Assembly: GCA_028684345.1 (NCBI GenBank) | Contig: JAQUGB010000084.1 | Span: 1 to 7,442, forward strand | Length of the DNA stretch: 7,442 nt | From: Tepidiphilus sp. | Lineage (GTDB): Bacteria; Pseudomonadota; Gammaproteobacteria; Burkholderiales; Rhodocyclaceae | Direction: 5' to 3' | Part shown: one piece after another, positions 6,172 through 7,442 of the stretch | Layout: each line of letters begins with the position of its first letter | Position numbering within the stretch: the stretch's first letter is position 1 | Translations under genes and position numbers: made by a program | The notes under the pieces: model-generated | Database searches by the model: none | Told to the model about the DNA's origin: nothing | The model's input: only the letters and a program-made list of their open reading frames with translations

Positions 6172-7437
6172 TCACCGCGCCCCGCGGATCATCCCCGCGG
6201 CCACCGTGTCCCAGGTGGCGGGGTCGAGGAGGAGGAAGCTGCCGGTATCGCGCAGCACCTCGTAGCGATCGGCGGCGATCGGTTGGGCGAGTTTGACGCG
6301 CACCCGGGCGATGTCGTTCATCGCGAGTTCGTGCGCCGGTACGCGCTCGAGCGTGGCCACGTCCAGGTTCCATTCGATCGCTTCGATCCGCGCCTGTACT
6401 TCGCGCGTGGTGTGGCGCAGCAGGTAGGTGCGCCGCGGCGCGAGGGGAGCCGGGTCGAGCCAGACGAGGTCGGCCTCTACGCCGCGGGCGAGCGTCGGGG
6501 CGGATTCGTCGGCGCGCACGAGGAGATCGCCCCGGCCGACGTCGAGATCGTCGGCGAGCCGGATCATGACCGAATCACCGGCGACGGCGTGCTCGCGCGG
6601 TACGCCTCCCACTTCGATGGCGGTCACGGTGCTGCGGCGCCCGGAGGGCAGCACGGCGATCTCCTCGCCCACGGCGAGCGTGCCGGCCGCGACCTGTCCC
6701 GCCAGGCCGCGGTAGTCGTGCAGCAAGGGGTCGGTGGATTCGCGCGGCCGGCAGACCCATTGCACGGGAAAGCGGAAGGGCTTGTCGCGCGCGCCGTCCT
6801 CGACGGGGGTGCGCTCGAGCACTTCCAGCAGCGTCGGGCCCAGGTACCAGGGCAGATGCTCGCCGCGCTCGACCACCATGTCGCCCAAAAGGGCCGACAT
6901 GGGGATGTAGTGGCGGCGCGCGCGCAGGCCGCTTGCCTCGGCGAAGTCCTCGAAGGCGTAGACCACCGCCTCGAAGGCGGCCGGGTCGTAGTCGACCAGA
7001 TCCATTTTGTTCACCGCGATCGCCAGCGCCGGGATGCCGACGAGGTCGGCGAGCAGGGCGTGGCGCCGGGTCTGGGCCGTGAGCCCCTGGCGCACGTCGA
7101 CCAGCAGCACGGCGAGCTGGGCGGTGGAGGCGGCGGTGACCATGTTGCGGGTGTATTGCTCGTGGCCCGGCGCGTCGGCGATGATGAAGGTGCGCGCGCC
7201 GCTGCGGAAGTAGCGGTAGGCGACGTCGATGGTGATGCCCTGTTCGCGCTCGGCGATCAGCCCGTCGGTGACGAGCGAGAGGTCGGGGGCGGTGGCTCCG
7301 CGGCGCCGGCTGGTGCGTTCGATTCCCTCGAGAGTGTCGACCAGCAGCGCCCGGCTGTCGTAGAGCAGACGCCCGATGAGCGTGCTCTTGCCGTCATCGA
7401 CGCTGCCGCAGGTGAGAAAGCGCAGTACGGTATCCAT
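6172..7437 (-). CDS. cysN: Sulfate adenylyltransferase subunit 1 (ATP sulfurylase GTPase subunit)
   Basis: CysN is the GTPase subunit of bacterial ATP sulfurylase. With CysD it makes APS and pyrophosphate from sulfate and ATP, driven by GTP hydrolysis, in the cytoplasm as the first step of sulfate assimilation. The 421-residue protein has an EF-Tu-like G domain: G1 GSVDDGKS (11-18), G2 region GITIDVAYRYF (67-77), G3 DAPGH (88-92), G4 NKMD (143-146) and G5 SAL (181-183). Beta-barrel domains follow (about 215-415), ending in the typical DTGSFLLLDPATWDTVAAGM (397-416). No APS-kinase domain is fused, so this is CysN rather than CysNC. It starts directly at the G domain and lacks the roughly 20-residue N-terminal extension of enterobacterial CysN (475 aa). 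The ATG overlaps a TGA that is probably the cysD stop, so its Shine-Dalgarno sequence lies outside the window. Confidence 0.95.
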   Translation of the reverse strand: MDTVLRFLTCGSVDDGKSTLIGRLLYDSRALLVDTLEGIERTSRRRGATAPDLSLVTDGLIAEREQGITIDVAYRYFRSGARTFIIADAPGHEQYTRNMVTAASTAQLAVLLVDVRQGLTAQTRRHALLADLVGIPALAIAVNKMDLVDYDPAAFEAVVYAFEDFAEASGLRARRHYIPMSALLGDMVVERGEHLPWYLGPTLLEVLERTPVEDGARDKPFRFPVQWVCRPRESTDPLLHDYRGLAGQVAAGTLAVGEEIAVLPSGRRSTVTAIEVGGVPREHAVAGDSVMIRLADDLDVGRGDLLVRADESAPTLARGVEADLVWLDPAPLAPRRTYLLRHTTREVQARIEAIEWNLDVATLERVPAHELAMNDIARVRVKLAQPIAADRYEVLRDTGSFLLLDPATWDTVAAGMIRGAR

Positions 7438-7442
7438 CAGAA
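7437..7442 (-). CDS. cysD: Probable last codons of cysD (partial)
   Basis: The six bases read TTC TGA on the - strand, and the TGA shares its A with the cysN ATG (TGATG). CysD proteins commonly end in Phe and cysD normally lies directly upstream of cysN, so this is likely the cysD terminus. The call rests on two codons and gene-order knowledge. Confidence 0.4.
   Translation of the reverse strand, partial: F

Noticed and set aside
1..7442. CRISPR arrays, tRNA or rRNA genes, insertion sequences, riboswitches
   Set aside because: The window is fully occupied by protein genes with gaps of at most 43 bp. I saw no regularly spaced repeats, RNA gene signatures or transposase sequence.

Overview
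The window is GC-rich proteobacterial DNA and is essentially gene-filled. Its main content is a complete six-gene Mrp-type (Mnh/Pha) multisubunit cation/proton antiporter operon on the + strand (307-6167). The beginning of an IclR-family regulator gene diverges from it on the left, and cysN, the GTPase subunit of assimilatory ATP sulfurylase, converges on it from the right on the - strand. The fused mrpA-mrpB gene, the style of the IclR helix-turn-helix (HPSTAHRIL) and the free-standing, short CysN without an APS-kinase domain all suggest a betaproteobacterium. I would place it loosely near Rhodocyclales or Hydrogenophilales, with low confidence and from recognition only.

Layout. Bases 1-263 (-) are the first 87 codons of the IclR-type regulator, cut by the window edge. 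Only 43 bp separate its ATG from that of mrpA. That gap and the first codons of the regulator carry a perfect 8-bp inverted repeat with a 10-bp spacer (252-277), a candidate operator, plus a strong Shine-Dalgarno sequence for mrpA. The antiporter genes follow in the order mrpA(B)-C-D-E-F-G. Junctions are 1-10 nt gaps or 4-nt stop/start overlaps (GTGA or ATGA type), so this is one translationally coupled transcription unit. mrpG and cysN end 4 nt apart tail to tail, with a GC-rich hairpin at the junction. The last six bases (7442 to 7437, -) read Phe-stop in a frame whose TGA overlaps the cysN ATG, consistent with the end of cysD.

How the genes work together. MrpA and MrpD are the two large Nuo-like membrane subunits, MrpC is NuoK-like, the C-terminal part of MrpA supplies the MrpB function, and E, F and G are small membrane subunits. 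All are needed for the antiporter complex, which uses the proton motive force to expel Na+ and/or K+ and so supports pH and salt homeostasis. The sequence does not show which cation is used. CysN with CysD activates sulfate to APS and has no evident functional tie to the antiporter.

I do not see a novel system here. Points worth a second look are a 9-G homopolymer in frame inside mrpA just upstream of the MrpB-like part, an 8-G tract in mrpD, the inverted repeat between the divergent genes, and an MrpD segment where the usual charged residues appear to be missing.
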